From the NCBI RefSeq assembly GCF_947500075.1, contig NZ_CANMQS010000009.1:1-64000 (forward strand): a stretch of DNA of 64,000 bases, in the 5' to 3' direction. Origin of the DNA: an uncultured Sulfitobacter sp. (lineage in GTDB: Bacteria > Pseudomonadota > Alphaproteobacteria > Rhodobacterales > Rhodobacteraceae). The translations under genes were made by a program, and so were the position numbers. The notes beneath the pieces are model-generated. The model was not told where the DNA came from, did not search any database, and saw only the letters and a program-made list of their open reading frames with translations. This document shows positions 33,929 through 42,220 of this stretch, in pieces; position 1 is the first letter of the stretch, and each line of letters opens with the position of its first letter.

Positions 33929-35233
33929 ATGTTCACACATCACGACCTGGCCAAGCTGCAAGCGCAATCGCTCAAGATGCAGGGCTTCATCCGACAGCAG
34001 ACCTTTTCACCGGAGCACGAGAAGACGCTGAGGCGGTTTTCAAGCTGGGAGGTGGCCGAACTGATCTTCAAGGTGAACCAATCGACCCTGCGGGGACGGC
34101 TGGCGGCTGATCCCTCCCTGCCCCAGGGTACCACGGAGGAAGATGGGCGGCAGCATTGGTACACGCTTGAGGAAATCAACGAGTTGCGCCGCCGGCTGAA
34201 GGTCAACCGCAAGTCCCTGATGCCGCCCCGCCCCGCGGGGAAACGCGCCATCCGCGCGGCGATTGCGAATTTCAAAGGCGGGGCCGGCAAGTCGACCGTT
34301 GCGCTGCACTTCGCCCATGCCGCCGCCTTGGACGGCTACCGCGTGCTGGTGGTGGATTTCGACCCGCAAGCAACGCTCAGCCACTCCATGGGTCTGAATG
34401 ACGTGAATGAGGAATACACTGTCTGGGGCGTCATGGCCCGCGACCTGATCCGCGAAACCGAACGGATGAACGCCGCCGCCCAGGGTGCGGAAAGTGGCGC
34501 CGCCCTGCCCCAGCGCAAGCTGCCTGCCGCCGTCACGGACATGGGGTTGAGCGAGCTGCGCGTGACCGATTTCATCAAGCCCACCAACTGGCCGACGATT
34601 GACGCCCTGCCTTCTTGCGCCAACGCGGCCTTTGTGGAATTCGCCTCCGCCCAGTATCGGCACCTGAACCCCGAATGGTCGTTCTTTGCCGCCGTCTCCC
34701 GTTATCTCGACCAACTTCCCGATGACGCTTACGACCTGATCCTTTTCGACTGCCCGCCGGCAATTGGCTATCAGTCGATGAACGCAGTCTTTGCGGCGGA
34801 TGTCCTCTATATCCCCTCCGGCCCCGGCTATTGGGAATACGATTCCACCACCTCCTTCATTGGCCAGCTTTCCGAGGCGCTGGAAGATCTCGAACGGTTC
34901 GGCGGCGCTGTCCCTGCGGGGACACTGCCGCTGCCCAAGGTTTTTGCCGATGTGCGCTTCCTGCTGACGCGGTTCGAATCCAACAATGAATTGCACCGTG
35001 CGATGCAGCAGGCCTTTGGCAAGGTTTTTGGGGATAGATTGGCAACCCACCCGATCGAGATGACCCGCGCGGTGGAGCAATCCGGGCGCTTCCTCAACTC
35101 GATCTACGAAACGGACTACCGCGACATGACCCGCGAAACGTGGCGGCGGGCGCGGGCGTCGTTTGATCAGGCCTACGATGAGTTCAAGGGCAACCTTGTG
35201 ACCGCGTGGGACCATCTGGAGGATAAGGCATGA
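33929..35233 (+). CDS. parA: plasmid partition ATPase ParA (RepA-type)
   Basis: A 434-residue type Ia ParA. An N-terminal helix-turn-helix-like region (about 35-92, SSWEVAELIFKVNQSTLRGR) is followed by the ATPase: Walker A NFKGGAGKSTVALHFA (about 114-129), A' motif VLVVDFDPQATLS and Walker B LILFDCPPAIG. It would drive segregation of plasmid copies with ParB. The N-terminal domain usually allows repression of its own promoter; a parS-like palindrome lies 27 bp upstream. The stop overlaps parB by 4 bp. Confidence 0.95.
   Translation: MFTHHDLAKLQAQSLKMQGFIRQQTFSPEHEKTLRRFSSWEVAELIFKVNQSTLRGRLAADPSLPQGTTEEDGRQHWYTLEEINELRRRLKVNRKSLMPPRPAGKRAIRAAIANFKGGAGKSTVALHFAHAAALDGYRVLVVDFDPQATLSHSMGLNDVNEEYTVWGVMARDLIRETERMNAAAQGAESGAALPQRKLPAAVTDMGLSELRVTDFIKPTNWPTIDALPSCANAAFVEFASAQYRHLNPEWSFFAAVSRYLDQLPDDAYDLILFDCPPAIGYQSMNAVFAADVLYIPSGPGYWEYDSTTSFIGQLSEALEDLERFGGAVPAGTLPLPKVFADVRFLLTRFESNNELHRAMQQAFGKVFGDRLATHPIEMTRAVEQSGRFLNSIYETDYRDMTRETWRRARASFDQAYDEFKGNLVTAWDHLEDKA
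34909..34924. repeat. parS-like palindrome, copy 2 (inside parA)
   Basis: TGTCCCTGCGGGGACA is identical to copy 1. In the parA frame it is read as VPAGT. Confidence 0.7.
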
Positions 35234-36303
35234 GCAAGAAGAAACGCGTATTCGACATCGACTTTGAAGATGCTGACCTGACAGAGGATGTCCCCGCGGG
35301 GACAGAAGCACGCCGGGGCCCAATGGCCGCTGCAATCACCGAGAACGCCGAAGCGCTGAGCGCGCGGCAACAGGCCGAAGCGGCGATCCGGCAGGAGAAC
35401 GACGCGCTCGCGCATGAGCATGTGCGGTTGAAGAAGGCCGGGCTGATCACCGATCTGGTGCCGCTGGAACTGATCCGCACCGACAAGCTGACCCGTGACC
35501 GGGCAGAGGGGCGCGATGCCGAGATTGATGAGCTCAAGCGTTCGATCAAGGACATTGGCCTGTCCAACCCGATCCGGGTGGAGGTCGTGGGTGATGCCTA
35601 TGAGTTGATCCAGGGTTACCGACGTCTGACCGCATTTCGGGAGCTGTTCGAGGAAACCGGGGAGGCGCGTTTTGCCCGTATCCCCGCGGGGATCAACGCC
35701 AAGGGCGAAGACCTGCTGCGGCTCTATCGCCGGATGGTGGATGAGAACCTTGTGCGGCGCGGTGTGGCTTTCGGAGAGATGGCGCAGCTTGCCGTGCAGT
35801 ACCGCAACGAAGATCCGAACATGAAGAATTACGATCAGGCGGTTGAAGTGCTCTATTCCTCTGCCGCGCGGCAGAAGCGGGCGTATATCAAGCAGTTTGT
35901 CCGGCTCATCGTGGCCGCAGATGGCGCGCTGCGTCATGTCCCTGCGGTGTCACGGGCGCTGGGGCTGGCGGTGGTCAAGCGGCTGGATGAGGATGTGAAC
36001 GGCATCGCCATCGGTCTGTTGCGCCGCACGCTGCGTCAGCGTGATGACCGGACGGAGGAAGAAGAACTGGCGCTGCTCTCGGACTTCGCCAAGGGCAAAG
36101 GCAAGATGTCCCGCAAGGCGGCGAAGGCGCCCGTGGCGCGTCAAGCCAAGACCACCTTCCGGCTGGCCCGTCCCGAAGGGGACGCCAAATGCACCGTGGC
36201 AGATGGCCGGATTGAGCTGCGGCTGGAGAAGGATTTCAGCGGGGTGGAGCGCGGCAAGCTGGAAGCTGCCGTGGCCGCGTTCCTGGCGGCTTTGGAGCGC
36301 TGA
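35230..36303 (+). CDS. parB: plasmid partition protein ParB (RepB-type)
   Basis: A 357-residue ParB-family protein. The N-terminal ParB/Srx domain is visible (LIRTDKLTRDRAEGRDAEIDELKRSI, then NPIRV and LIQGYRRLTAFREL; about 75-140), followed by ENLVRRGVAFGEMAQLA and a helix-turn-helix region. It should bind the centromere and load onto DNA. It ends with a separate basic/dimerisation segment. Two palindromes of the parS-like family lie within its coding sequence and one directly after its stop. Confidence 0.95.
   Translation: MSKKKRVFDIDFEDADLTEDVPAGTEARRGPMAAAITENAEALSARQQAEAAIRQENDALAHEHVRLKKAGLITDLVPLELIRTDKLTRDRAEGRDAEIDELKRSIKDIGLSNPIRVEVVGDAYELIQGYRRLTAFRELFEETGEARFARIPAGINAKGEDLLRLYRRMVDENLVRRGVAFGEMAQLAVQYRNEDPNMKNYDQAVEVLYSSAARQKRAYIKQFVRLIVAADGALRHVPAVSRALGLAVVKRLDEDVNGIAIGLLRRTLRQRDDRTEEEELALLSDFAKGKGKMSRKAAKAPVARQAKTTFRLARPEGDAKCTVADGRIELRLEKDFSGVERGKLEAAVAAFLAALER
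35289..35304. repeat. parS-like palindrome, copy 3 (inside parB)
   Basis: TGTCCCCGCGGGGACA is a perfect 16-bp palindrome, read in the parB frame as VPAGT, the same peptide as the copy in parA. Confidence 0.75.
35679..35694. repeat. parS-like palindrome, copy 4 (variant, inside parB)
   Basis: The core ATCCCCGCGGGGAT is a perfect 14-bp palindrome; it differs from the others at the outer G/C pair. It is read as IPAGI in parB. It may be a weak site or chance. Confidence 0.5.
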
Positions 36304-36308
36304 AGTTC

Positions 36309-36324
36309 TGTCCCCGCGGGGACA
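36309..36324. repeat. parS-like palindrome, copy 5 (after parB)
   Basis: TGTCCCCGCGGGGACA begins 6 bp after the parB stop and extends to an 18-bp perfect palindrome with flanking C and G. Being intergenic, it cannot be explained by codon choice and is the best centromere candidate. Confidence 0.8.
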
Positions 36325-36355
36325 GATTGGCCTTTAATGACGTAAATTCAATATA

Positions 36356-37216
36356 TTAGGCGTTTGCCTCCTGCATGAAGTGCTGAATCTCGGCCAAGAC
36401 GCGCGGGGCGTCTTCCTCATGGGCAAGATGCCCCAGGTTGGGCAGGTTGATGTGCCGCGCATGGGGCATGGTTTCGGCCACATCGCGGGAGGTCGCAGGC
36501 GGCACGGCTTTGTCATTCTCCCCGGTGATCAGCAGGGTTTTCGCGCCATGTCCCGGCAGGGCGCGGAGCAGGGGGTTCAGGTCCCATTGCGCCATCATCG
36601 CCAGGGTGCCGTCCACATGATCCCGGTCGCTGACCAGCGTGCGATACCAGCGCAGGTCGTCGTCAGGCAGGGTGGATCCGGTGCCTTCGATCAATCGCCG
36701 GACAGAAGCGGGCTGTGCCGCAGAAGCGGTGAAGATGCGCGCCACCATGGGCGTCATTGCCAGCGCCTTTGCCATGATCGGGAAAAGCAGGCCTGCCAAT
36801 CCTTTGAAGTTGCCCAACGCCGCGTTGATCCCGATGACGCGTTGGGCAGGGCGCTGCCGGGTCATTTCAAGTGCAATCGCAGCGCCGGCGGAATGTCCGA
36901 TGATCAGCGTGGGATTCCAGCCCTCCTGTGCGCACAGACGGTCGATGTCTTCGGCCATGTGCCGCAGCCCGCAGCGCTGGCGCGCGCCCAGTTGGGTCAG
37001 ACCCTGTCCCGGCAGATCCATCGCCACCACCCGGTTGGATTCGGCCAGCAGGGGCATCAGGTGTCGCCAACTTTGCGTCGCGCCACCCGCGCCGTGGATC
37101 AATAAGATCAAAGGCCCGGTGCCCATCTCCTGCACATGCCAGCGGTGCGGGCGGCAGGAGACGATGCGGGAATGCGCGGCCATGGGCCAGTCTGCCGGAC
37201 GTCGCGCGGGGTCCAC
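36356..37216 (-). CDS. bchO: Mg-chelatase accessory alpha/beta hydrolase BchO
   Basis: A 286-residue alpha/beta-hydrolase fold protein, the BchO regularly found with bchI and bchD; its exact role is unproven. Visible are LLIHGAGGATQSW, the nucleophile elbow IIGHSAGAAIALEM, the acid region LLITGENDKAVPP and the late His in LPNLGHLAHEE. The start is GTG 37216, just after the bchD stop; an ATG at 37183 is possible. It is convergent with parB, with a parS-like site in the gap. Confidence 0.92.
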   Translation of the reverse strand: MDPARRPADWPMAAHSRIVSCRPHRWHVQEMGTGPLILLIHGAGGATQSWRHLMPLLAESNRVVAMDLPGQGLTQLGARQRCGLRHMAEDIDRLCAQEGWNPTLIIGHSAGAAIALEMTRQRPAQRVIGINAALGNFKGLAGLLFPIMAKALAMTPMVARIFTASAAQPASVRRLIEGTGSTLPDDDLRWYRTLVSDRDHVDGTLAMMAQWDLNPLLRALPGHGAKTLLITGENDKAVPPATSRDVAETMPHARHINLPNLGHLAHEEDAPRVLAEIQHFMQEANA

Positions 37217-37218
37217 TC

Positions 37219-38856
37219 CTAGCTGTCCAGCGCGGTGGTCACCGCATCAGACAGGCTGCGCGCGTCCGCGCGGGGCAGGGAGGCATAATGTCCCCGCAGG
37301 GACACCGCCAACTGGCTGAGGCTGCGGTCCGGGCGTTTGCCGCAGTCGATCACGATGGTCTCAACCCCGGCCTGTGCAATCTGGCGGGCGACGGCGGTGG
37401 AATCTTCCGCAGCCCGACCCCGGTGGCCGCTGCCGTCCAGTGCGACGTTGCTGCGCCCGTCCGTGAGAACAATCAAAACCGGGCTGAGGCCACGGCGATC
37501 CGCCTGTTCCGCAGTCTCTAGACCCAGTTTCAGGCCCGCCGCCAGCGGTGTCCCGCCACCTCCCGGTAAAGCGGCCAGTCGGCGTTTGGTCTGCACCAGT
37601 GACCGGGTGGGCGGGAGAAGCAGTTCAGCCTCCGCCCCCCGGAAGGAAATCAGCGCCACATGGTCCCGCCGGGCATAGGCTTCGGCGAGCAGCAGTTCCA
37701 CCGCGCCCTTCGCTTCGGCCAGCCGCGCCATCGCGGCAGACCCCGAGGCATCCACGGCAAAGACCAGCAGGCGGTCTGAGAGCTCCTGATAGCGCTTGTA
37801 ACGCAGGTCAGAGGGGCGGATGAGGGGGCGGGCGCCGATATGCCCTGTTTCGCGCCTGCGCAGGCCCTGCCAGGGGATTGCAGCGCGCAGGGTGGCCATC
37901 AGGTCCACACGGGGCTGGTCGCCTCTGGGTGCGCCGTCACGGGCGGGCAGGGGGCGTCCCCGCCGGTTGCCCACACGTTTGCGCCCCGCACCGCTGCCTT
38001 TGGCATTTCGCGCTGTATTAGAGCCTGTTTTTGCCAGCAGATCAGGGGGCAAGGCGGTCTGGATGGCTTGCAGCAGGATCTCATCGGGCAGGGCGATGTT
38101 TTCAGGCGTCTCAGACGGTGTTTCGCTGCGTTCGGGCTCCGGCGCGTCGTCTACCTCCTCCGGTGGGGCAGGAAGGCGCGTGGCGCGGGGGGCGAGGACC
38201 AGTTCTGCGGCGGCGGTGATGTCTTCGGTCGTGACGGAGCTACGCCGGGATAGAGCCGCATGGGCTTGCGCAGCGCAGAGCGCGAGGTAGGGCGCGCGCA
38301 GGCTGTCGATGCCGAGTGACACAGCGAGGGTAACGAGATCATCAATCGCATGATCCGGGGTCTGAACAGAGCCTAATTCGGCGGAGCGCGCGCTTTGCAG
38401 CATGGGTTCGATATCAGCCTGACCCAATCCATCCAGCGTGAGGTGAAACGCCAGACGGTCGCTGAGCGCAAAGGGGATCTTTTCGTCCTCCTCCACCCCT
38501 TCATCCAGCGCAATCAGCGCTGATTTAGAGCCTGAGTCCAACGCCTGCGCCAATGTCGTGACCATCAGCGGCGGGGTCCGTTCCGCCATCGCCAGCAGCA
38601 GCGTGCTGCATCCATGGGACAGCATTCCCCGGTGACGCACCAGCTGGCCCTGCGCAAGGCTGGTGGCCACGTCAACGCCTCCTTCCAGCGCTTCTGTGGG
38701 CAGGGCAGGGTGCAGGCGGAGGGTATCATCGGGCAAAAGCGCAATCACCCCGTCCCGAGCAGGGCCGGATCGCGCGCGCAACACCATGCCGCCCAGCCGG
38801 ACGGGATCAATCGCCAGAAGCTGCAACGCGGTTGTGGCGCGTGCAAAGGGGGTCAT
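37219..38856 (-). CDS. bchD: magnesium chelatase subunit D
   Basis: A 545-residue Mg-chelatase subunit. It has an AAA+-like N-terminal half lacking a good Walker A, an acidic/proline-rich linker (about 215-245, PAPPEEVDDAPEPERSETPS region) and a C-terminal von Willebrand A domain with the MIDAS motif DASGSAAMARL. With BchI it forms the ATP-driven ring acting on BchH. A parS-like palindrome lies near its 3' end. It overlaps bchI by 4 bp. Confidence 0.96.
   Translation of the reverse strand: MTPFARATTALQLLAIDPVRLGGMVLRARSGPARDGVIALLPDDTLRLHPALPTEALEGGVDVATSLAQGQLVRHRGMLSHGCSTLLLAMAERTPPLMVTTLAQALDSGSKSALIALDEGVEEDEKIPFALSDRLAFHLTLDGLGQADIEPMLQSARSAELGSVQTPDHAIDDLVTLAVSLGIDSLRAPYLALCAAQAHAALSRRSSVTTEDITAAAELVLAPRATRLPAPPEEVDDAPEPERSETPSETPENIALPDEILLQAIQTALPPDLLAKTGSNTARNAKGSGAGRKRVGNRRGRPLPARDGAPRGDQPRVDLMATLRAAIPWQGLRRRETGHIGARPLIRPSDLRYKRYQELSDRLLVFAVDASGSAAMARLAEAKGAVELLLAEAYARRDHVALISFRGAEAELLLPPTRSLVQTKRRLAALPGGGGTPLAAGLKLGLETAEQADRRGLSPVLIVLTDGRSNVALDGSGHRGRAAEDSTAVARQIAQAGVETIVIDCGKRPDRSLSQLAVSLRGHYASLPRADARSLSDAVTTALDS
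37289..37304. repeat. parS-like palindrome, copy 6 (inside bchD)
   Basis: TGTCCCCGCAGGGACA is the exact reverse complement of copies 1 and 2. It lies in the C-terminal part of bchD, about 1 kb beyond parB. Confidence 0.65.
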
Positions 38857-39857
38857 CCCAGAACGTCCTCAACCACGCGGCACACACGGGCACCGCTGCC
38901 TGCCTCATCCAGGGGATCGCGGCGCAAGCGGTGGCGCAGGGCCATCGGGGCCACATCGCGGATATGCGCGCGGGTCAATGCCGTGTCGTCGCGCCAGGCG
39001 GCATAGGCGCGGGCGGCTTTCAGCAAGGTCAGTTCGCCCCGCAATCCGTCCGAGCCAAGGGCAATGCAAAGCTCAGCCACATCATGCAGCGCGCTGTCGG
39101 GTGCCTTGAGCTTTTTCAGCGCTTTGCGCGCATGCAGGACCTGATCGCGCAGGGCGGCGTCTTCGGCCTGCCAGCGCAGCATGAAGGCGGTGTGATCGGT
39201 TTCATAGGCGTCGCGGCGTTTGATCACCTCAACCCGTTCGGCGATTTCCGTAGGCGATGTGACATCGACCGACAGGCCGAACCGGTCGAGCAGTTGTGGG
39301 CGCAATTCGCCTTCCTCCGGGTTGCCGGAGCCGACAAGGACAAAGCGGGCGGGATGGCGGATCGACAACCCCTCCCGTTCGACGACATTCTCACCCGATT
39401 GGGCCACATCGAGAAGCAGATCAACGATGTGGTCTTCCAGCAGATTGACCTCATCAATGTAGAGGTATCCGCGGTTGGCCTGTGCGAGCAGACCGGGCTG
39501 AAACGCCTTTTCGCCCCGTGTTAGAGCCTTTTCAATGTCCAGCGCGCCGGTCACACGATCCTCTGACGCGCCAAGGGGCAGATCAACGACGGGGGTGGCG
39601 ATCTTGTGTGTCGTCTTGCGGGTCACACCCGCCCAGTCCGGGCTTTCGGCCAGCGTCGCGGCGTTCACGGGGCAGTCTTTCAGCGCCTTGATCGGCGGCA
39701 GCAACGCGGCCAGCGCGCGCACAGCGGTGGATTTGCCGGTGCCCCGGTCGCCAAACACCAGAACCCCGCCAATCGAAGGGTCGATGGCCGTCAGCAGCAT
39801 CGCGCGTTTCATCTCGGTCTGGCCGACGATGGCGGAGAAAGGGAAGGGCTGTTTCAT
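38853..39857 (-). CDS. bchI: magnesium chelatase ATPase subunit I
   Basis: A 334-residue AAA+ ATPase. Walker A is FGDRGTGKSTAVRALAALLP (about 34-53), and the Walker B region reads NRGYLYIDEVNLLEDHIVDL in pieces. I chose ATG 39857 (MKQPFPFSAIVGQTEMK), which has a GGAGG site and overlaps the crtA stop; an upstream start at 39950 would lie within crtA. Confidence 0.97.
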   Translation of the reverse strand: MKQPFPFSAIVGQTEMKRAMLLTAIDPSIGGVLVFGDRGTGKSTAVRALAALLPPIKALKDCPVNAATLAESPDWAGVTRKTTHKIATPVVDLPLGASEDRVTGALDIEKALTRGEKAFQPGLLAQANRGYLYIDEVNLLEDHIVDLLLDVAQSGENVVEREGLSIRHPARFVLVGSGNPEEGELRPQLLDRFGLSVDVTSPTEIAERVEVIKRRDAYETDHTAFMLRWQAEDAALRDQVLHARKALKKLKAPDSALHDVAELCIALGSDGLRGELTLLKAARAYAAWRDDTALTRAHIRDVAPMALRHRLRRDPLDEAGSGARVCRVVEDVLG

Positions 39858-40558
39858 GAAGCCTCCGGCAGGGAAAGGGGAGAGCGCCCGCCCCACGTGC
39901 CCTCTTCGGACAGGAGGGAGAATCGGGCGTAGAGTTCTTCGCGGAACCATCCTTCGTCGCGCACGGCGCGGATGGCTTCGGCATGGGGTCCGGTACGGGC
40001 GAAATTGGCCATGCGCGCGGCGTCCGGCCAGATCGAAAAGGTGACCTGATGCAGCCAGGGGACTTCACCGATGCCGATCTTGAACATCACGTTCGGGTCT
40101 TTGCCGATGACGTTCGAGATGTCAGGCACGCGGCCCCAGAAACGGCTGAGGATACCGGGTTTGATGGTGGCACGGGTGAGCGCGGCAAGCGGGCCTGTTT
40201 CAGGGGTTTCGCTGGCCTCAAAAGGTGTCTGGCCGGACCATTGCCCGCGCACGCTGGAGGCGGTCATGTAGAGCGTCCAGTTTTCCGACGCGCGGGTGCG
40301 GTAGCGGGCGAAGATGGAGGCGGTGGCATGGGCGCGCTGCGCCGTCTCCAGATCAGGCCAAGTGGCGAGAATCGCATAGACGGCGGTGTTGGGGCGGGGG
40401 GTGAACCCTTCGCCCGTGCCGGAGCCGCAGAGTTTCCAGAATCCAATGCCGGGCACCCGTGCCATGGACAGACGTGCACCGCCCATCATGGTCAATGCCC
40501 ATGCGCGCGCACCTACGCTGTCAAAGCGGTAAAAGCTGAGGCTAACAACCTGCGCCAC
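39854..40558 (-). CDS. crtA: spheroidene monooxygenase CrtA
   Basis: A 234-residue ferredoxin-dependent-type monooxygenase that oxidises spheroidene to spheroidenone under aerobic conditions. The start is GTG 40558 (MAQVVSLSFYRFDSVGARAW). The family segments GLMLLGSGTGEGF-like (LCGSGTGEGFTPRPNT) and FARTGPHAEAI are present. It leads the crtA-bchI-bchD-bchO operon, divergent from crtI. Confidence 0.93.
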   Translation of the reverse strand: MAQVVSLSFYRFDSVGARAWALTMMGGARLSMARVPGIGFWKLCGSGTGEGFTPRPNTAVYAILATWPDLETAQRAHATASIFARYRTRASENWTLYMTASSVRGQWSGQTPFEASETPETGPLAALTRATIKPGILSRFWGRVPDISNVIGKDPNVMFKIGIGEVPWLHQVTFSIWPDAARMANFARTGPHAEAIRAVRDEGWFREELYARFSLLSEEGTWGGRSPLSLPEAS

Positions 40559-40577
40559 TTAAGTGAGTCCCTTTAGA

Positions 40578-40595
40578 TGTCAGCTTTAGTTTACA
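40578..40595. promoter_or_regulatory. PpsR operator, crtA-crtI region, site 1
   Basis: TGTCAGCTTTAGTTTACA, exact TGT-N12-ACA, 20 bp upstream of crtA. Confidence 0.9.
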
Positions 40596-40633
40596 GATTT
40601 CGGCCGTTTTGAAAAGGGGCGTGACAGATAGAT

Positions 40634-40651
40634 TGTAAATCTAACTAGACA
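40634..40651. promoter_or_regulatory. PpsR operator, crtA-crtI region, site 2
   Basis: TGTAAATCTAACTAGACA, exact TGT-N12-ACA, 37 bp upstream of crtI. The pair arrangement matches the classical crtA-crtI control region of Rhodobacter. Confidence 0.9.
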
Positions 40652-40687
40652 CCGTTAGTCTGGAGGATGATGCAAAGAGGTGATCAT

Positions 40688-42220
40688 ATGGACCCGACTG
40701 CTGACAATCGCGCGCTCGTCATTGGGGCTGGATTGGGGGGTCTGGCTGCTGCGATGCGGCTGGGCGCAAAGGGCTATGCGGTGACGGTTCTGGACCGGCT
40801 GGACCGGGTCGGTGGGCGCGGGTCTTCGATCAGCCAGGACGGCCATCGCTTTGATCTGGGGCCAACGATTGTCACGGTGCCGATGGTGTTTGAACAGCTG
40901 TGGGCCGATTGTGGTTTTGATTTTCGCAAAGCCGTGGACCTGCGTCCGCTTGATCCATTTTACGAAGTGCGTTGGCCGGATGGCAGTTCGTTCAAAGCGA
41001 CCAGCGATGATGCGCGGATGTTTGAGGAAGTCCGCAAGCTGAGCCCGGCGGATTTGGCGGGGTACAAGCGGTTTCTGAAGGATTCGCAGGCGCGCTATGT
41101 CGTGGGCTTTGAAGGCATGGTGGCCAAGCCGATGCACCGGCTGTGGGAAACCATCAAGGTGTTGCCGAAATTTGCGATGCTGCGGGCGGACAGGTCAATT
41201 TACGGTCTGGCGGCGGCACGGGTCAAAGACGAACGGCTGCGCATGGCGCTGTCGTTTCATCCGCTGTTTATCGGGGGTGATCCGGCGCATGTGACCTCCA
41301 TGTATGCCTTGGTGGCGCATCTGGAGAAAGAATACGGCGTGCATTACGCGATGGGCGGGGTGCAGGCGATTGCGGATGCCATGGCCGATGTGGTGCGCGC
41401 GCAGGGCGGCAGGATCCGGCACGAGGTTGAGGTGGATGAAATCCATGTGCGCGGTGGTGCCGCGACGGGTGTGACGCTGACGGATGGCGAAACACTTGAT
41501 GCGCCGTTGGTCGTCAGCAATGCGGATGCGGGGCATACCTATGACCGGTTGCTGCGCAACCATGTGAAGCGGCGCTGGACAGGTCCGAAGCTGAAGCGCA
41601 AGCGGTGGTCGATGGGGCTCTATGTCTGGTACTTCGGAACCAAGGGCACCAAAGGCATGTGGCCTGATCTGGGGCATCATACGATTGCCAACGGGCCAAG
41701 GTTCAAGGGGCTGTTACGGGACATTTTCATGCGCGGAAAACTGGCGGATGACATGAGTTTGTATGTGCATCGTCCCTCGCTGACCGACCCCTCTGTCGCG
41801 CCGGAGGGGGATGACACGTTTTACGTGCTGTCGCCGGTGCCGCATCTGGGCTGGAAGGATGCCGTGAACTGGAAGACGGAAGAGCCGATTTACCGTGAGA
41901 AGGTCGCGGCGGAGCTGGAGAAGATGATGCCGGGGTTCCGCGAAAAGATCAGCACAGAGACTGTTTTTACGCCGGAGACCTTCCGGGATCGGTACCTCAG
42001 CCCGCATGGGGCGGGGTTCTCATTGGAGCCGCGGATTTTGCAATCGGCGTGGTTCCGCCCGCATAACGTGAGTGAGGAAGCGACGGGTTTGTATCTGGTG
42101 GGGGCGGGCACCCATCCGGGTGCAGGGTTGCCCGGTGTGGTGTCGAGCGCGGAGGTGCTGGCCAAGCTGGTGCCCGATGCGCCGGCCATGACCGCAGAGC
42201 AGAGGCTGGCCGCAGAATGA
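40688..42220 (+). CDS. crtI: phytoene desaturase
   Basis: A 510-residue FAD enzyme; the dinucleotide-binding motif VIGAGLGGLAAAMRLGAKG lies near residue 12, and the C-terminal signature (GLYLVGAGTHPGAGLPGV) is intact. It converts phytoene to neurosporene in the spheroidene pathway. AGAGGTGATC precedes the ATG at 40688. The stop overlaps crtB by 4 bp. Confidence 0.97.
   Translation: MDPTADNRALVIGAGLGGLAAAMRLGAKGYAVTVLDRLDRVGGRGSSISQDGHRFDLGPTIVTVPMVFEQLWADCGFDFRKAVDLRPLDPFYEVRWPDGSSFKATSDDARMFEEVRKLSPADLAGYKRFLKDSQARYVVGFEGMVAKPMHRLWETIKVLPKFAMLRADRSIYGLAAARVKDERLRMALSFHPLFIGGDPAHVTSMYALVAHLEKEYGVHYAMGGVQAIADAMADVVRAQGGRIRHEVEVDEIHVRGGAATGVTLTDGETLDAPLVVSNADAGHTYDRLLRNHVKRRWTGPKLKRKRWSMGLYVWYFGTKGTKGMWPDLGHHTIANGPRFKGLLRDIFMRGKLADDMSLYVHRPSLTDPSVAPEGDDTFYVLSPVPHLGWKDAVNWKTEEPIYREKVAAELEKMMPGFREKISTETVFTPETFRDRYLSPHGAGFSLEPRILQSAWFRPHNVSEEATGLYLVGAGTHPGAGLPGVVSSAEVLAKLVPDAPAMTAEQRLAAE

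Noticed and set aside
34231..34240. CCCCGCGGGG in parA as a seventh parS-like site
   Set aside because: Only the 10-bp core fits; the outer TGT and ACA arms are missing.
36550..36563. TGTCCCGGCAGGG in bchO as a parS-like site
   Set aside because: It is one base short in the centre and lacks the right arm.
39858..39950. N-terminal extension of bchI
   Set aside because: It overlaps crtA by about 100 bp, while ATG 39857 has a GGAGG site and the normal family N-terminus.
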